From: Syntrophobacter fumaroxidans MPOB
GTDB lineage: Bacteria; Desulfobacterota; Syntrophobacteria; Syntrophobacterales; Syntrophobacteraceae
NCBI RefSeq assembly: GCF_000014965.1
Contig: NC_008554.1
Span: 3,584,001 to 3,648,000, forward strand
Direction: 5' to 3'
DNA: 64,000 nucleotides
Of this stretch, positions 27,655-36,735 are shown piece after piece. The position numbers and the translations under genes were made by a program. Position 1 is the stretch's first letter. Each line of letters begins with the position of its first letter. The notes under the pieces were generated by a model that made no database searches, was not told where the DNA came from, and saw only the letters and a list, made by a program, of their open reading frames with translations.

Positions 27655-28671
27655 TCACGAAACGTCGCACTGAACGTCGGCCTTGGCGTGCGCCGGTTCG
27701 CTTTTCGGCTTTTTCGAGAGTAGAGTGGCGTAGCAGAGCAACCCGCATCCTGCCCAGAAGATTTGCTCCAGGCGAAGCGTCACCCCGTAGGCAAGTCCCA
27801 TGACCAGGTCGTAGCCGAGCGCCTTCAGGGCGATGACCCTGGTTGCCTCTTGAATCCCGATGCCCAGCGGAATGGCAAAGGTCAGGAAATCGAACCAGCT
27901 GCTCAAAAACCAGATGCCCGCGGCCACCGCCAGGGAAGTATGACCGGTCAACAGGTAAAGGAAATACCAGCTTTGCGCGATACCGCACGCGAAACCCGCG
28001 GCATGCCAAAACATGGCGAGCGGCAATTCCCACGGACGGTCCCGGTAGAAGCGCCGCAGCTCAACGTCCACGTCGGAAACGTGATCCGCGGCCTTGTGCA
28101 GGACAGTTCCGCCAAAGTTGCGCCTGGCGACCCATTGCACGAGATAACCCAGTGCTCCGTATTTCTGGACCAGCAGAAACCCGATCACCCCAACCGCCAG
28201 CAACGCGCTGCCGGCGAGCATCGCGGGCCAGACGCCGGCGGGCAGAGCGACATTCCAGAGCGTGACGATGGAGCCCACTCCAACGAACAGGAGCTGCGCG
28301 AGGGTGTACGCCAGTTTGCCGATGATCACGCCGCTGGCCGCCGTTGCGCCGCTTCCGTTCTCGGTCAGGAGCGTCCCTTTGGTCAGCTCTCCGCCCAGGC
28401 TTGCGGTCGGTGTGAGGTAGTTGATGGAATAGCCGGCCAGTCGAATCCGGAACAGTCGGAAAAAGGGAAAGGACCGGTGGACGTCCTTCAGGCAATGGCG
28501 CCAGCCCAGGGTGTGGAAGAGATCGGCCACCCCCTCGATGGCGATGAGCGGCACCAGTCCCCATCCGAGCAGGGCCATTTCGTGCCACAGCTCGCCGATC
28601 CCGATCTGCCAGGTGAGAACGCACAGGAGGATAATCCCCAGGATGATGCTGCCCGTGTGAAAGTGCTTCAT
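27655..28671 (-). CDS. flippase-like membrane protein (LPG synthase TM / UPF0104 family)
   Basis: 338-residue protein with about eight hydrophobic segments and the family landmarks 'GYSINYLTPTASLGGELTKG' near residue 80 and 'AIPLGIGIQEA' near the C-terminus. This family (the membrane part of lysyl-phosphatidylglycerol synthase, and the HpnL and AglD-type proteins) is linked to lipid or lipid-linked sugar translocation. An ATG at 28671 is chosen; a TTG six codons upstream is also possible. It lies 109 bp downstream of the second CDP-alcohol phosphotransferase, so it could move that enzyme's lipid product across the inner membrane. Confidence 0.85.
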   Translation of the reverse strand: MKHFHTGSIILGIILLCVLTWQIGIGELWHEMALLGWGLVPLIAIEGVADLFHTLGWRHCLKDVHRSFPFFRLFRIRLAGYSINYLTPTASLGGELTKGTLLTENGSGATAASGVIIGKLAYTLAQLLFVGVGSIVTLWNVALPAGVWPAMLAGSALLAVGVIGFLLVQKYGALGYLVQWVARRNFGGTVLHKAADHVSDVDVELRRFYRDRPWELPLAMFWHAAGFACGIAQSWYFLYLLTGHTSLAVAAGIWFLSSWFDFLTFAIPLGIGIQEATRVIALKALGYDLVMGLAYGVTLRLEQIFWAGCGLLCYATLLSKKPKSEPAHAKADVQCDVS

Positions 28672-28779
28672 CAGGTCAGGTTCCCGCAATGGGTTGCAGT
28701 GCCGGCAACTCGAGCCGGAAACGTCTCTTGCGTTTCCGGAGAAGGCCGCGGGGGCCGCGAGAGAAGAAGACCGTCGCTC

Positions 28780-30069
28780 TCATCCGCAACCCCGCGCGAC
28801 GGCTCTGCCGAATTGGATCAATCGAACCAGGTGAATCGCCGCCGTAACGGCGGCCCAAACCGCTGCCAGGATAAAGGTTTGCAGCGGAAATCCCGCCAGG
28901 AACCCGACGATGAACATAAAACCGTAGATGTTCCGACGTCCGGCGATCCGCCGGAAAGCCGCGTCGAACGGCCGGTACAGGTCGATGCTTTTCCCGTGCC
29001 ACTTGCCGGCCAGGGTGTAGAGGACGTTATCGACGGTATCCGAGAAAATCAACAGGGCGGCGGCAAAAAAAGGCCAATTGCCCGGGGTCGAAGCGCTCAA
29101 TCCCACGCCCAGTGCAACGTACCAGCTGTTTTCGCATAAATAGTCGAAGACATCCTCGTGACGCCCGAATCTCGAGAATTGAAGCTTGGTTCGCGCGAGC
29201 TTTCCATCGACTCCATCCAGGATTTCAACGACGAAGGTGAGCAGGGCACCAGCCACAAAATAGCCGTGCCAGAACAACCAGGCAACGAAGAAAGCGACCG
29301 CGCCTCCTATGAGCGTGACCATGTCGGGCGAAATTGAAGTCCTGCACAGCCAGAAGGTCAACGCGTTTTCAAACGGCGGATCGATGAACTCGGCGGGCAG
29401 GTCCATAACGTGCTTCTGCTGGGATCGAATCAGCAGCCGGGTCGCCTCGAGAGCCTCTTCCCTCGATCGCACCTCCAGGAAATAGGGTGTCAGGGGGCCT
29501 CTGATCTCGGGCGAATACGGATCGATACTCGAAGGAAAAAGCGGTTTGGAGCGTCGGGCAAGCGCCGCATCCCCCTCCTCGGCCCAGGCCGGCAGATCGT
29601 CGACGTGGAGCAACCCGGCGCGAACGGTCCCGTTTCTTGCGTCCCGTGGGTCCATGAAGGTGAGGGTGGTTTTCGAAGCGGCCGCCAGGGCTTTGATGAG
29701 ACGAGGGTCCACCAGGTGAGCCGCGTCAAGGTAAAGAAAACGCCGGTCGAGCCGGGCCATGGAAAGGAGATTGCCCGCCAGGCTCAGATGAGCGTCTTTG
29801 CCCGCTTGTCGCAGCCTCAACCCGCCCGTCCATCTTTCGAGCCCCTTGAGCCCGTGCTCGGAGCTCAGCAGGACGACGACTTCCTCGATGCCCAGCTTAT
29901 CCAGGTGATAAAGCATTCTGGCGATCGTCGAAATGCCGCCGACTTTCTCCCAGGCGCCGCTTCCGGAGGCATCGAGGACACACTGGCGCGGCACACTCCC
30001 GCCGCGAGTGGGATGGGCGCGGCTTTCCACGCGGGCTGTCGCGAAAGCGGTCAATTCAGCGGGCTTCAT
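28780..30069 (-). CDS. CDP-alcohol phosphatidyltransferase-like fusion protein (variant active site)
   Basis: 429-residue paralog of the 24880-26112 protein with the same two-part layout: a degenerate nucleotidyltransferase-like half and a membrane CDP-alcohol phosphotransferase half. The motif reads D-G-V-D-G-K-L-A-R, eight residues, then G-R-H-E-D-V-F-D-Y. The Asp normally found as the last, catalytic-base residue is Tyr310, while an Asp occurs one position earlier (Asp309). The ATG at 30069 overlaps the stop of the oxidoreductase gene (ATGA), so the two are translationally coupled. The altered residue may mean a different acceptor, a register shift, or loss of activity. Confidence 0.85.
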   Translation of the reverse strand: MKPAELTAFATARVESRAHPTRGGSVPRQCVLDASGSGAWEKVGGISTIARMLYHLDKLGIEEVVVLLSSEHGLKGLERWTGGLRLRQAGKDAHLSLAGNLLSMARLDRRFLYLDAAHLVDPRLIKALAAASKTTLTFMDPRDARNGTVRAGLLHVDDLPAWAEEGDAALARRSKPLFPSSIDPYSPEIRGPLTPYFLEVRSREEALEATRLLIRSQQKHVMDLPAEFIDPPFENALTFWLCRTSISPDMVTLIGGAVAFFVAWLFWHGYFVAGALLTFVVEILDGVDGKLARTKLQFSRFGRHEDVFDYLCENSWYVALGVGLSASTPGNWPFFAAALLIFSDTVDNVLYTLAGKWHGKSIDLYRPFDAAFRRIAGRRNIYGFMFIVGFLAGFPLQTFILAAVWAAVTAAIHLVRLIQFGRAVARGCG

Positions 30070-31130
30070 TGGGTGCGAATGTCCGGCGGAACGTTGCAGA
30101 CGGTGGTAAAGCCGGAAGCGTCGCGGCTGGAACGGTATGCCAGGTCGATGAGGCGGGCGCACCACCGGGCTTCAGTGAGGTTGGTGCCCCGGTGACGGTG
30201 TTCCATGATTTCATGGCCGAAGTTCTCCACCACGGGCCCCATCCAGGCCGCATGATGAGAGCCGTTGGAAAGAGCTTCCGGAAAGTCGAAGCGAACGGGA
30301 GGGGATTCGGCGGAATGCAGCACGAGATGGTCGTCATTGACAAGAATCTTTCCCCGCTCACCCACGACCACCCCGTGGTTACGGCGGCAGGATGCCTGCC
30401 AGGTGAGATGCAGCCTGGCCTCCGCCTCGCGAAACCGCATCGTGAGATCCACGGTTTCTTCGAGTCCGGAGCCGCTTTCCGCCGGGGACTTCATGGAAAC
30501 CTCCATGGACAGGGGAAACTCCTTGAGCAGGGAGAAGATGAGGTAGAGATTGTGCCAGCCGTGGTCGATCAGGATTCCGCCCTGAGCCACCTCCGCGCAT
30601 TTACGCCAGTCCGAAAGGCCTCCCCCGGAATTGGGCAATCGGAGCACTTCCAAAGCAACGGACCGCACGGTGCCGATCCGGCCGTGCTCGATCAGCTCGC
30701 ACAGCTTGACCCAGATGGGTGCGTATTTCCAGTTGTTGACGGTGAAAACGACCCGCTGCGTGCGTTCGGCCGCCTTTTGAATGTCATCCAGCCGTTCCGG
30801 AGAGATGGTCAGGGGTTTCTCGCAAAACACGTGCATTCCCGCGCTGCATGCCGCCAAAGCGAGCTCGGCATGATAACAGGGAGGGGTGCAGATATCCACG
30901 AAATCCACCCCTCCGTCCGCCAGCAGCGCATCCATTGTGGGGTAGGCACGCGCTCCCGGAAGCAATGTCCGCCCCACCTCGATGCGCTCGGAAGAAGGTT
31001 CCACGAACGCCTCGATGTTGAAATTCCCGTTCCTCAGCCACACGGGAAGATGCGCGTGGACCGCCACGTTGCCCAGACCGATGATGGCCCCCCGAAGCGG
31101 GGTGCGAACACCACAGACGCTCTCATTCAT
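30066..31130 (-). CDS. Gfo/Idh/MocA family NAD(P)-dependent oxidoreductase
   Basis: 354-residue dehydrogenase with the N-terminal Rossmann motif 'GAIIGLGNVA', the signature 'CEKPL' (the Lys is the usual catalytic/substrate residue) and the typical C-terminal beta-sheet domain. Family members oxidise sugars, inositols or amino-sugar nucleotides. The ATG at 31130 is preceded by GAGAGG. It begins 11 bp after the aminotransferase gene and overlaps the next gene by four bases. With the adjacent aminotransferase it forms the classic oxidise-then-aminate pair used to make amino sugars or aminocyclitols; the actual substrate is inferred, not shown. Confidence 0.88.
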   Translation of the reverse strand: MNESVCGVRTPLRGAIIGLGNVAVHAHLPVWLRNGNFNIEAFVEPSSERIEVGRTLLPGARAYPTMDALLADGGVDFVDICTPPCYHAELALAACSAGMHVFCEKPLTISPERLDDIQKAAERTQRVVFTVNNWKYAPIWVKLCELIEHGRIGTVRSVALEVLRLPNSGGGLSDWRKCAEVAQGGILIDHGWHNLYLIFSLLKEFPLSMEVSMKSPAESGSGLEETVDLTMRFREAEARLHLTWQASCRRNHGVVVGERGKILVNDDHLVLHSAESPPVRFDFPEALSNGSHHAAWMGPVVENFGHEIMEHRHRGTNLTEARWCARLIDLAYRSSRDASGFTTVCNVPPDIRTQ

Positions 31131-31141
31131 GCCTCTCGGTC

Positions 31142-32482
31142 CTACTTGTAGGGAATGTGTTTGACCACATGAGCAAAGATCTCGTCGAGGATCGCCAGGC
31201 CCTCGTCAGCCTCCTCGCGGCTGAGCACCAGGGGCGGATTGATACGGAAATTCGGTTTGTAGTTCATGCAAACCAGCCCTCTCTTGAGGGTTTCGAGAAA
31301 GATTCGTTTCGTGACGACCTTTTCGAGCGGCTCTTTGGTCTTCCGATCCTTGACCAGCTCCACGCCGATCAAAAGACCGCGCCCCCGAACGTCCCCGATG
31401 AATTCGTACTTCTCGCTCAATTCCTGAAGCCCGCGGAGCAGATGCTCTCCCACCTCCCGGGAATTATCGACCAGCGATTCGTCCAGTATGGTCCGGATCG
31501 TCGCCAGGGCCGCGGTGCTGGCAAGCGGATTCCCTCCGTAGCTGCTCGAGGAGGAACTCGGTTTGGAGAACGGGGTGCTCGCGGTGATTTCGTCCGTGGA
31601 CACCAGCCCTGAAACCGGAAACCCGCACCCCATGCCCTTCCCGATGGTCATGATGTCGGGAATGATGTTCGTGTGGTTCGAACCGAACATCACGCCGGTG
31701 CGACCGAAGCCGGTGATCATTTCGTCTGCGATGAGCAGGGCATCGTTTTCATGAGCGATTTCGAGCAGGCCCGGCAGGAATTCCGGGGGCGGGATCACGT
31801 TTCCCGCGGTACCCTGGATGGTCTCCACGATGATGGCGGCAAGGCTGCCCGCCGTATTGTTCTCGATGACCTTTCGCACGTATTCGAGGCAAAATACCCC
31901 GCAACCCGGATATTCCATCTTGAACGGGCAGCGGTAGCAGTCGGCGTAGGGGGCCAGGTGAAGCCCGGGGTGGAGAATCCCCCAATTCTTTTTGAACGGA
32001 TCCCCGATCAGCCCCAGGACGCCTCCTGTTTTCCCGTGGAACCCTCCCCAGAAACTGAGGATTTCGAATTTCTTCGTGTAGGATTTCGCCAGCCGGACCG
32101 CGGCCTCCACCGCTTCCGCCCCACCGCTGTACAACTGGGTTCTGTTCAATTCACCGGGGGTCAACGAAGCGATCAGGCTCAGCAGGGCCACCCGGTTTTC
32201 CGTGGTGAAGCTCCCGACCGCAACCCGTTCCAGTTGATCCTTGATGGCGGCAATGTAGGAAGGGTGCGAGTGGCCGAGGCTGCACACCGCCACACCGGCC
32301 ATGAAATCGAGGTAGGATTTCCCCTCCATGTCCTCCAGGCGGCACCCTTTGGCCCTCCTGACGGCCAGGTTGGAAAGCTGGCTCACCTCCTGCAGTCCGG
32401 GAGCCATATACCGCCGTTCTTCCTCGCAGAGCTTCGAGGAAATCGTCTGGCCTTTGTTTTCCGTTACGCCTTGATAGTGCAT
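31142..32482 (-). CDS. class III pyridoxal-phosphate aminotransferase
   Basis: 446-residue class III aminotransferase (ornithine/GABA aminotransferase fold). Visible motifs: 'YSGGAEAVEAAVRLA', 'FWGGFHGKTGG', 'ADEMITGFGRTG' and 'TIGKGMGCGFPVSG', whose Lys binds PLP. The segment 'CYRCPFKMEYPGCGVFC' is a Cys-rich insert not typical of the core family. ATG 32482 is used; a longer upstream frame lacks homology-like character. The gene precedes the Gfo/Idh/MocA dehydrogenase by 11 bp, suggesting that it aminates the ketone made by that enzyme. Confidence 0.88.
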   Translation of the reverse strand: MHYQGVTENKGQTISSKLCEEERRYMAPGLQEVSQLSNLAVRRAKGCRLEDMEGKSYLDFMAGVAVCSLGHSHPSYIAAIKDQLERVAVGSFTTENRVALLSLIASLTPGELNRTQLYSGGAEAVEAAVRLAKSYTKKFEILSFWGGFHGKTGGVLGLIGDPFKKNWGILHPGLHLAPYADCYRCPFKMEYPGCGVFCLEYVRKVIENNTAGSLAAIIVETIQGTAGNVIPPPEFLPGLLEIAHENDALLIADEMITGFGRTGVMFGSNHTNIIPDIMTIGKGMGCGFPVSGLVSTDEITASTPFSKPSSSSSSYGGNPLASTAALATIRTILDESLVDNSREVGEHLLRGLQELSEKYEFIGDVRGRGLLIGVELVKDRKTKEPLEKVVTKRIFLETLKRGLVCMNYKPNFRINPPLVLSREEADEGLAILDEIFAHVVKHIPYK

Positions 32483-32834
32483 GGCAGTTCTCGCTTCCTC
32501 ATGATGGGAGTTTGAAATTCGTCGCACGGGAATACACGATTCACGGGTCGATACGCGCCTGTGCAATGGTCCCCGATCGTCCAGGGCACCCTTCACTTCA
32601 CGATGCTCGTGGTTACTTCCCGGAAACCTCTCAGTGTTCGGCCTGACCGATCCGCCTCATTGCCGCCGCTCGCGATTCCACGGGAAAATCCGGGCGTCAC
32701 CGCGGCGAAAGGCGGGAACCGGCCGGTTCTTCATGGCCTCCGCCCCCGTCTGGACAACGATGACGCCGTTCATGTATCGTTTTGAGCGTTCCGGTCCTGT
32801 CTCCTTTCCCGAAAACGACGGGAAAGCACCTCGC
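32483..32834. other. intergenic between aminotransferase and ATP-grasp genes
   Basis: 352 bp in the minus-strand cluster. It could hold a promoter for the aminotransferase-to-flippase group. No clear gene, terminator or operator was recognised. Confidence 0.4.
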
Positions 32835-33647
32835 TCATTCCTTCAACGGCCTCTTGACATAGGCGGCGATGCTTTCCGCCGCGGATTGACGGCAGCGCGA
32901 AAAACTCGGCCAATCGTTCAGATCGATCAAAACCGGTCCGTTAACCTCCGCCAGAACGGCATCTCCCCCGTACACTTCCAACCCGGCGGCCTCGGCTGCC
33001 CGCACGGCAACGGCTCGCAACGCCGCCACCCGGGCCGTGACCTCTTCACCCCCCGAGGCCAGGTATGCCCTGAAGTATTCAGCGCGCCCCACCCCGTAGA
33101 ACTTGACCACGGGACCCGGCACGTGGTCCTGGACCAGGATGTCCGCGATGCCTCGGCGCTGAAAGTGCTCCAGGGCCTGGTCCAACTCTTCCCGGCACGT
33201 CACCGAAACGACGTCGCCGTCCTCGACGGCATGAACGTCTCCGCGCTTCAGCCAGAGCCTGTTCGAAGGCCGTAGCGAGATCCGCTCTCTCGCTTCCCGC
33301 AACGCGACCATCCGGCTGGGCGGAATGCAAATCCCGGATTCCGACAGGATGCGCGTCAGCGGTTTGCGGTAACAGTTCCGCACCGAAGAGACCGTGTTGA
33401 CCAAACGAGTTCCCTTTCCGCTCCACTCCGCCAGAACATTCAGGACCCGGTCCGACTGGGCCATGCTCAGCACGTTTTGAGGCCTCGGGGTGGAATCGCC
33501 GACCGTCTCCGCCCGCAACACCCGGACTTCCCATCCGGCGCGGGACAACTCCGCCAGGGTCGACTCCATGATGGCCGCGTCATCTTCCACCTTGCCGGGT
33601 GAAAAGACCCGCTCGCGGCAGATCCCAAGCACCGACGGAGGTTTCAT
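32835..33647 (-). CDS. ATP-grasp-like ligase
   Basis: 270-residue protein that fits a small ATP-grasp fold: 'RLWLKRGDVHAVEDGD' resembles the first ATP-binding strand-loop, 'ILVQDHVPGPVVKFYGVG' the second, and 'GGDAVLAEVNGPVLIDLNDWPSF' ends with the acidic/Asn metal ligands. Such enzymes couple a carboxylate (often an amino acid) to an amine through an acyl phosphate. The ATG overlaps the upstream nucleotidyltransferase stop (ATGA), so it is translationally coupled. In this context it could acylate an amino group introduced by the neighbouring aminotransferase; that is inference. Confidence 0.72.
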   Translation of the reverse strand: MKPPSVLGICRERVFSPGKVEDDAAIMESTLAELSRAGWEVRVLRAETVGDSTPRPQNVLSMAQSDRVLNVLAEWSGKGTRLVNTVSSVRNCYRKPLTRILSESGICIPPSRMVALREARERISLRPSNRLWLKRGDVHAVEDGDVVSVTCREELDQALEHFQRRGIADILVQDHVPGPVVKFYGVGRAEYFRAYLASGGEEVTARVAALRAVAVRAAEAAGLEVYGGDAVLAEVNGPVLIDLNDWPSFSRCRQSAAESIAAYVKRPLKE

Positions 33648-34351
33648 GCCTCGTTGATTTCCTTCAAGAAGGCCTCGGCCTTTTCGATGTCCTCGGGATA
33701 ATCGACATCGACGGTCTTGGAGACCGGGACGCCGCTCATCAGGTATCCGCTGTCGATCAGATGACCGAGAAAGCCGCGCAGCGCATTCAAGTTCCTCCTC
33801 CGCGCCGCTTCGATCTCATTGAAGATTTCGGGGGTGAAATAATAGAACCCCGCGGTCACAAAAGGACTGCCCCTGGCGGCATCGCCCATGGCCGTTATTC
33901 TGTTGGAACCGTCGACGGCCACCCACAGGGGTTTTTCGTCGTCGACGAAGCGCGTGAGCGCCAAAACCCCGCTGGAGCTTTTTATGGATTCGGCAGCCTG
34001 AAGGAAATCCTTCAGAGTCTGTTGCGCGAACACGACGTCCACGGTGAACAGGACAAAGGGTTCATCGTCCAGGAAAGGGGCCAGGCAAAAGAGACTTTCC
34101 ATGGAGCTGGGAGTGGTCTTGACGACGAGGTCCAATGGGGCTGGTGAGCGGATCGAACGCAGGTAGCCGGCCACGGCGGGGTCCAGGTCGTTGACGATGA
34201 CGGCGATGGAACTGACGGGGATATGCGCGCCAGCATCGATGATCCTGGCGATGAGCGGCCTCGCTCCTACGGATACCAACGGCTTGGGCGCTGCAATTCC
34301 CCCCCGGGCAAGACGTTCTCCCTTTCCGGCCGCAATGATTCCCATCTTCAT
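33644..34351 (-). CDS. sugar/cyclitol-phosphate nucleotidyltransferase
   Basis: 235-residue NTP-transferase with a canonical N-terminal loop 'IIAAGKGERL', followed by 'PKPLVSVG' and the metal-site Asp in 'LFTVDVVF'. It should activate a phosphorylated sugar, cyclitol or alcohol with CTP or another NTP. In contrast to the degenerate N-terminal halves of the two CDP-alcohol phosphotransferases in this cluster, this domain looks intact. The ATG at 34351 and the stop at 33644 overlap the neighbours by four bases each, so HAD, nucleotidyltransferase and ATP-grasp genes form one coupled unit. Confidence 0.88.
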   Translation of the reverse strand: MKMGIIAAGKGERLARGGIAAPKPLVSVGARPLIARIIDAGAHIPVSSIAVIVNDLDPAVAGYLRSIRSPAPLDLVVKTTPSSMESLFCLAPFLDDEPFVLFTVDVVFAQQTLKDFLQAAESIKSSSGVLALTRFVDDEKPLWVAVDGSNRITAMGDAARGSPFVTAGFYYFTPEIFNEIEAARRRNLNALRGFLGHLIDSGYLMSGVPVSKTVDVDYPEDIEKAEAFLKEINEA

Positions 34352-35040
34352 AAGAGGATCGTTTCCACTTCCAGGAGGCTCGAAATATGACAGCCCACCG
34401 GTCCGGCATTCTCGGGCAGACGCGGGGCGGGGCCCTTGAGCCATATGGTTTGCATGCCGAGCTGCCGAGCCGGCATGATGTCCCGCTCGAACGAATCGCC
34501 GACGAAAACGGCTTCCGCGGGTTCCACATCGAGTCGCCTCAGGGCGATCCGGAATATTTCCAGGTCGGGCTTGCCGACCCCGATCCGCATGGAATCCAGT
34601 ATCACCTCGAGAGACTCCGCCAATCCCGCTTCGTCGCACAGCACGGCGGCATTCCCATAGAAGTTGGAAATGAGGCCCAGCCTGTAGAACGGTTTCAATC
34701 GCCTGAGCAGCCGTGCGTTCCGCTGCAGGATGCGCTCCGTTTTCGAGCAGAATCCTTCGACCATTTCCGCCGCTTTCTCGGGGTTCTTCAAGCTCAGGGC
34801 AGCGAACTGCAGGCCGACATGGTGTTTCATCAGCGGTCTAAGGCCCATTCGATCGACTTCCGGATCACTGCAGCACAGATCGTCCGCCACGTAGAATACG
34901 CGCTTGATTTCATCCGCGGGAAGGTCGATCCCCACTTGCCTGTAAAGCTCGTAGAATCGATCCAGCCAATGTTCGCCATCCGAATCCAGCGTTCCGCCGA
35001 AATCGAACAGAACCGCTTTGCAGCGAAAAGACTGCCGCAT
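34348..35040 (-). CDS. HAD-family phosphatase
   Basis: 230-residue haloacid-dehalogenase-fold hydrolase. Motif I 'DFGGTLD' places the nucleophile at Asp13; motif II 'LISNFYG', motif III Lys in 'GVGKPDLEIF' and motif IV 'GDSFERD' are all present. A helical cap lies between motifs I and II. It probably dephosphorylates a small metabolite made in the cluster. ATG 35040 is chosen over an upstream extension because GGAG is close by. The stop overlaps the nucleotidyltransferase start. Confidence 0.88.
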   Translation of the reverse strand: MRQSFRCKAVLFDFGGTLDSDGEHWLDRFYELYRQVGIDLPADEIKRVFYVADDLCCSDPEVDRMGLRPLMKHHVGLQFAALSLKNPEKAAEMVEGFCSKTERILQRNARLLRRLKPFYRLGLISNFYGNAAVLCDEAGLAESLEVILDSMRIGVGKPDLEIFRIALRRLDVEPAEAVFVGDSFERDIMPARQLGMQTIWLKGPAPRLPENAGPVGCHISSLLEVETILL

Positions 35041-35109
35041 TTCCCAGCTCCGGCCTCCATCAACAAAAAAGCATCGCCGGGCAGTCAATGCCGGGCGACG
35101 CCGAATCAC

Positions 35110-36576
35110 TCAACAGGCGGTTCGCGACGATTGCCGAGCCCCCGGGGCTTGATCGTGGGCGGTCCCTTTTCGAAAGTGCAGGTAGTCCAGGAACTCCCTG
35201 CCTTCCCGCACGCGGCGCAACAGCATGTGCTTCTCGGTCAACATCTCGCGAAACATGCGGACCATCGGCTTCACGCGGAAGTAAAAGCGGCGGTACATCC
35301 GCTCGACGGCCTCCTCGATCTCATCGAGGCGCAGGTTCGGATAACGCAGGCTCGATGTCTGGATGCCGTTTTTCCCGACCAGGACATCATTGTCGAACCA
35401 CCCGTTGCTTACGGCCTGTTGGTACAGCTCCGTCCCCGGGAAAGGCGCCGCAAGGGATACCTGGATGGCATAGGGGTCCAGTTCCTGTGCGAACCGGATG
35501 GTTTCCTCGATGGTTTCCCGCGTTTCGATCGGGAGACCGATGATGAATGTGCCGTGGACCTTAATGCCCAACTCATGGCAATTCTTCATGAATTGACGCG
35601 ACCGCTGCAGCGTGATGCCCTTCCTCACCCGGTCCAGAATACGCTGATTGCCCGACTCGAAGCCGACCACCACCAGCCGCATGCCGTTTTGCCGCAGTGC
35701 TTTGAGCGTTATGTAATCCACGTCCGCGCGCGCGTTGCACGACCATCTGAGGCCCAGCCGCTTCATCCCTTTGCTGATCTCGACGGCGCGACCGGGGTTG
35801 GCCGTGAAGGTATCGTCGTCAAAGAACCATTCGCGGACCTGCGGAAAGAGCTCCCTGCCTTCCTCCACTTCCCGGATGACCACCTCCGGGCTTTTCGCCC
35901 GGTACTTGTGGCCGCCGATGGTCTGGGGCCACAGGCAGAAACTGCACCTGGCCGGACAACCTCGCCCGGTATAGAAAGACACGTAGGGATGGAGCAGATA
36001 GCCGATGGAATACTTTTCTATGGAAAGATCCCGGTGGTAGACCGGGAAGACGCTGGGCAGACTGTCCTGGTCCATCAGCAGCTTGCGATCCGGGGTATGT
36101 CGGATCGATCCGTCCGGTGCCCGATAGCTCAGGCCGTCGATCTTGTCGTATGGCTTCCCCTGCGCCAGTTCGAGACAGGTGAAGTCAAACTCGCTCCGGC
36201 AAACGAAATCGATGGCGCCAGACTGCCGGAGCGTCTCTTCCGGCAGAACCGTGACGTGAGGGCCGATGAAGCCGGCCTGCACTTTCGGGTGCCGTTCCTT
36301 CAGCGCCTCGATGAACTGGATGTCGTTCAGGAGTGAGGGCGTGCTGGTGTGTGTGACGACGAGCTCATAGTCCATTGCGATTTTGAGGATGTCCCCTACC
36401 GTCAGGTGATGAGGCGCGGCATCGACAAGTCTGCTTCCAGCCACCAGTGCGGCGGGTTGAGCCAACCAGGTCGGGTACCAGTAGGATGTGATTTCCCGTT
36501 TGGCGGGATAACGGGCGCCGGCGCCACCATCGAATCCTTCAAAAGACGGTGGACTCAGGAACAGAGTCTGTTTCAC
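35110..36576 (-). CDS. hpnJ: B12-binding radical SAM protein, HpnJ-like
   Basis: 488-residue cobalamin-binding-type radical SAM enzyme. The N-terminal part has the Rossmann-like B12 domain, and the SAM cluster cysteines are Cys207, Cys211 and Cys214 in 'GRGCPARCSFCLWPQT'. The start 'LFLSPPSFEGFDGGAG', 'KREITSYWYPTWLAQPAAL' and 'FFDDDTF' closely resemble my recollection of HpnJ, the hopanoid-associated enzyme proposed to contract a hexosamine into a cyclitol on bacteriohopanetetrol. The GTG at 36576, with AAGGGG upstream, gives the usual HpnJ N-terminus. No hopene cyclase or other hpn genes occur in this window, so the substrate may be a hopanoid encoded elsewhere or a different lipid sugar. 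Confidence 0.82.
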   Translation of the reverse strand: MKQTLFLSPPSFEGFDGGAGARYPAKREITSYWYPTWLAQPAALVAGSRLVDAAPHHLTVGDILKIAMDYELVVTHTSTPSLLNDIQFIEALKERHPKVQAGFIGPHVTVLPEETLRQSGAIDFVCRSEFDFTCLELAQGKPYDKIDGLSYRAPDGSIRHTPDRKLLMDQDSLPSVFPVYHRDLSIEKYSIGYLLHPYVSFYTGRGCPARCSFCLWPQTIGGHKYRAKSPEVVIREVEEGRELFPQVREWFFDDDTFTANPGRAVEISKGMKRLGLRWSCNARADVDYITLKALRQNGMRLVVVGFESGNQRILDRVRKGITLQRSRQFMKNCHELGIKVHGTFIIGLPIETRETIEETIRFAQELDPYAIQVSLAAPFPGTELYQQAVSNGWFDNDVLVGKNGIQTSSLRYPNLRLDEIEEAVERMYRRFYFRVKPMVRMFREMLTEKHMLLRRVREGREFLDYLHFRKGTAHDQAPGARQSSRTAC

Positions 36577-36735
36577 GATGAATAAACCCCTTATGAGCAG
36601 CAAAAGGCCCCGATCGCAACAGGTCGATTATCGCCCGTCACGACAGGCTCACAATGTGGACCCTGATCTTACTTATCAGTTGCTCAATTTATAGCGCCAT
36701 TCTCACACATGTGCAACAGCAGTTTCAAAAACCGG

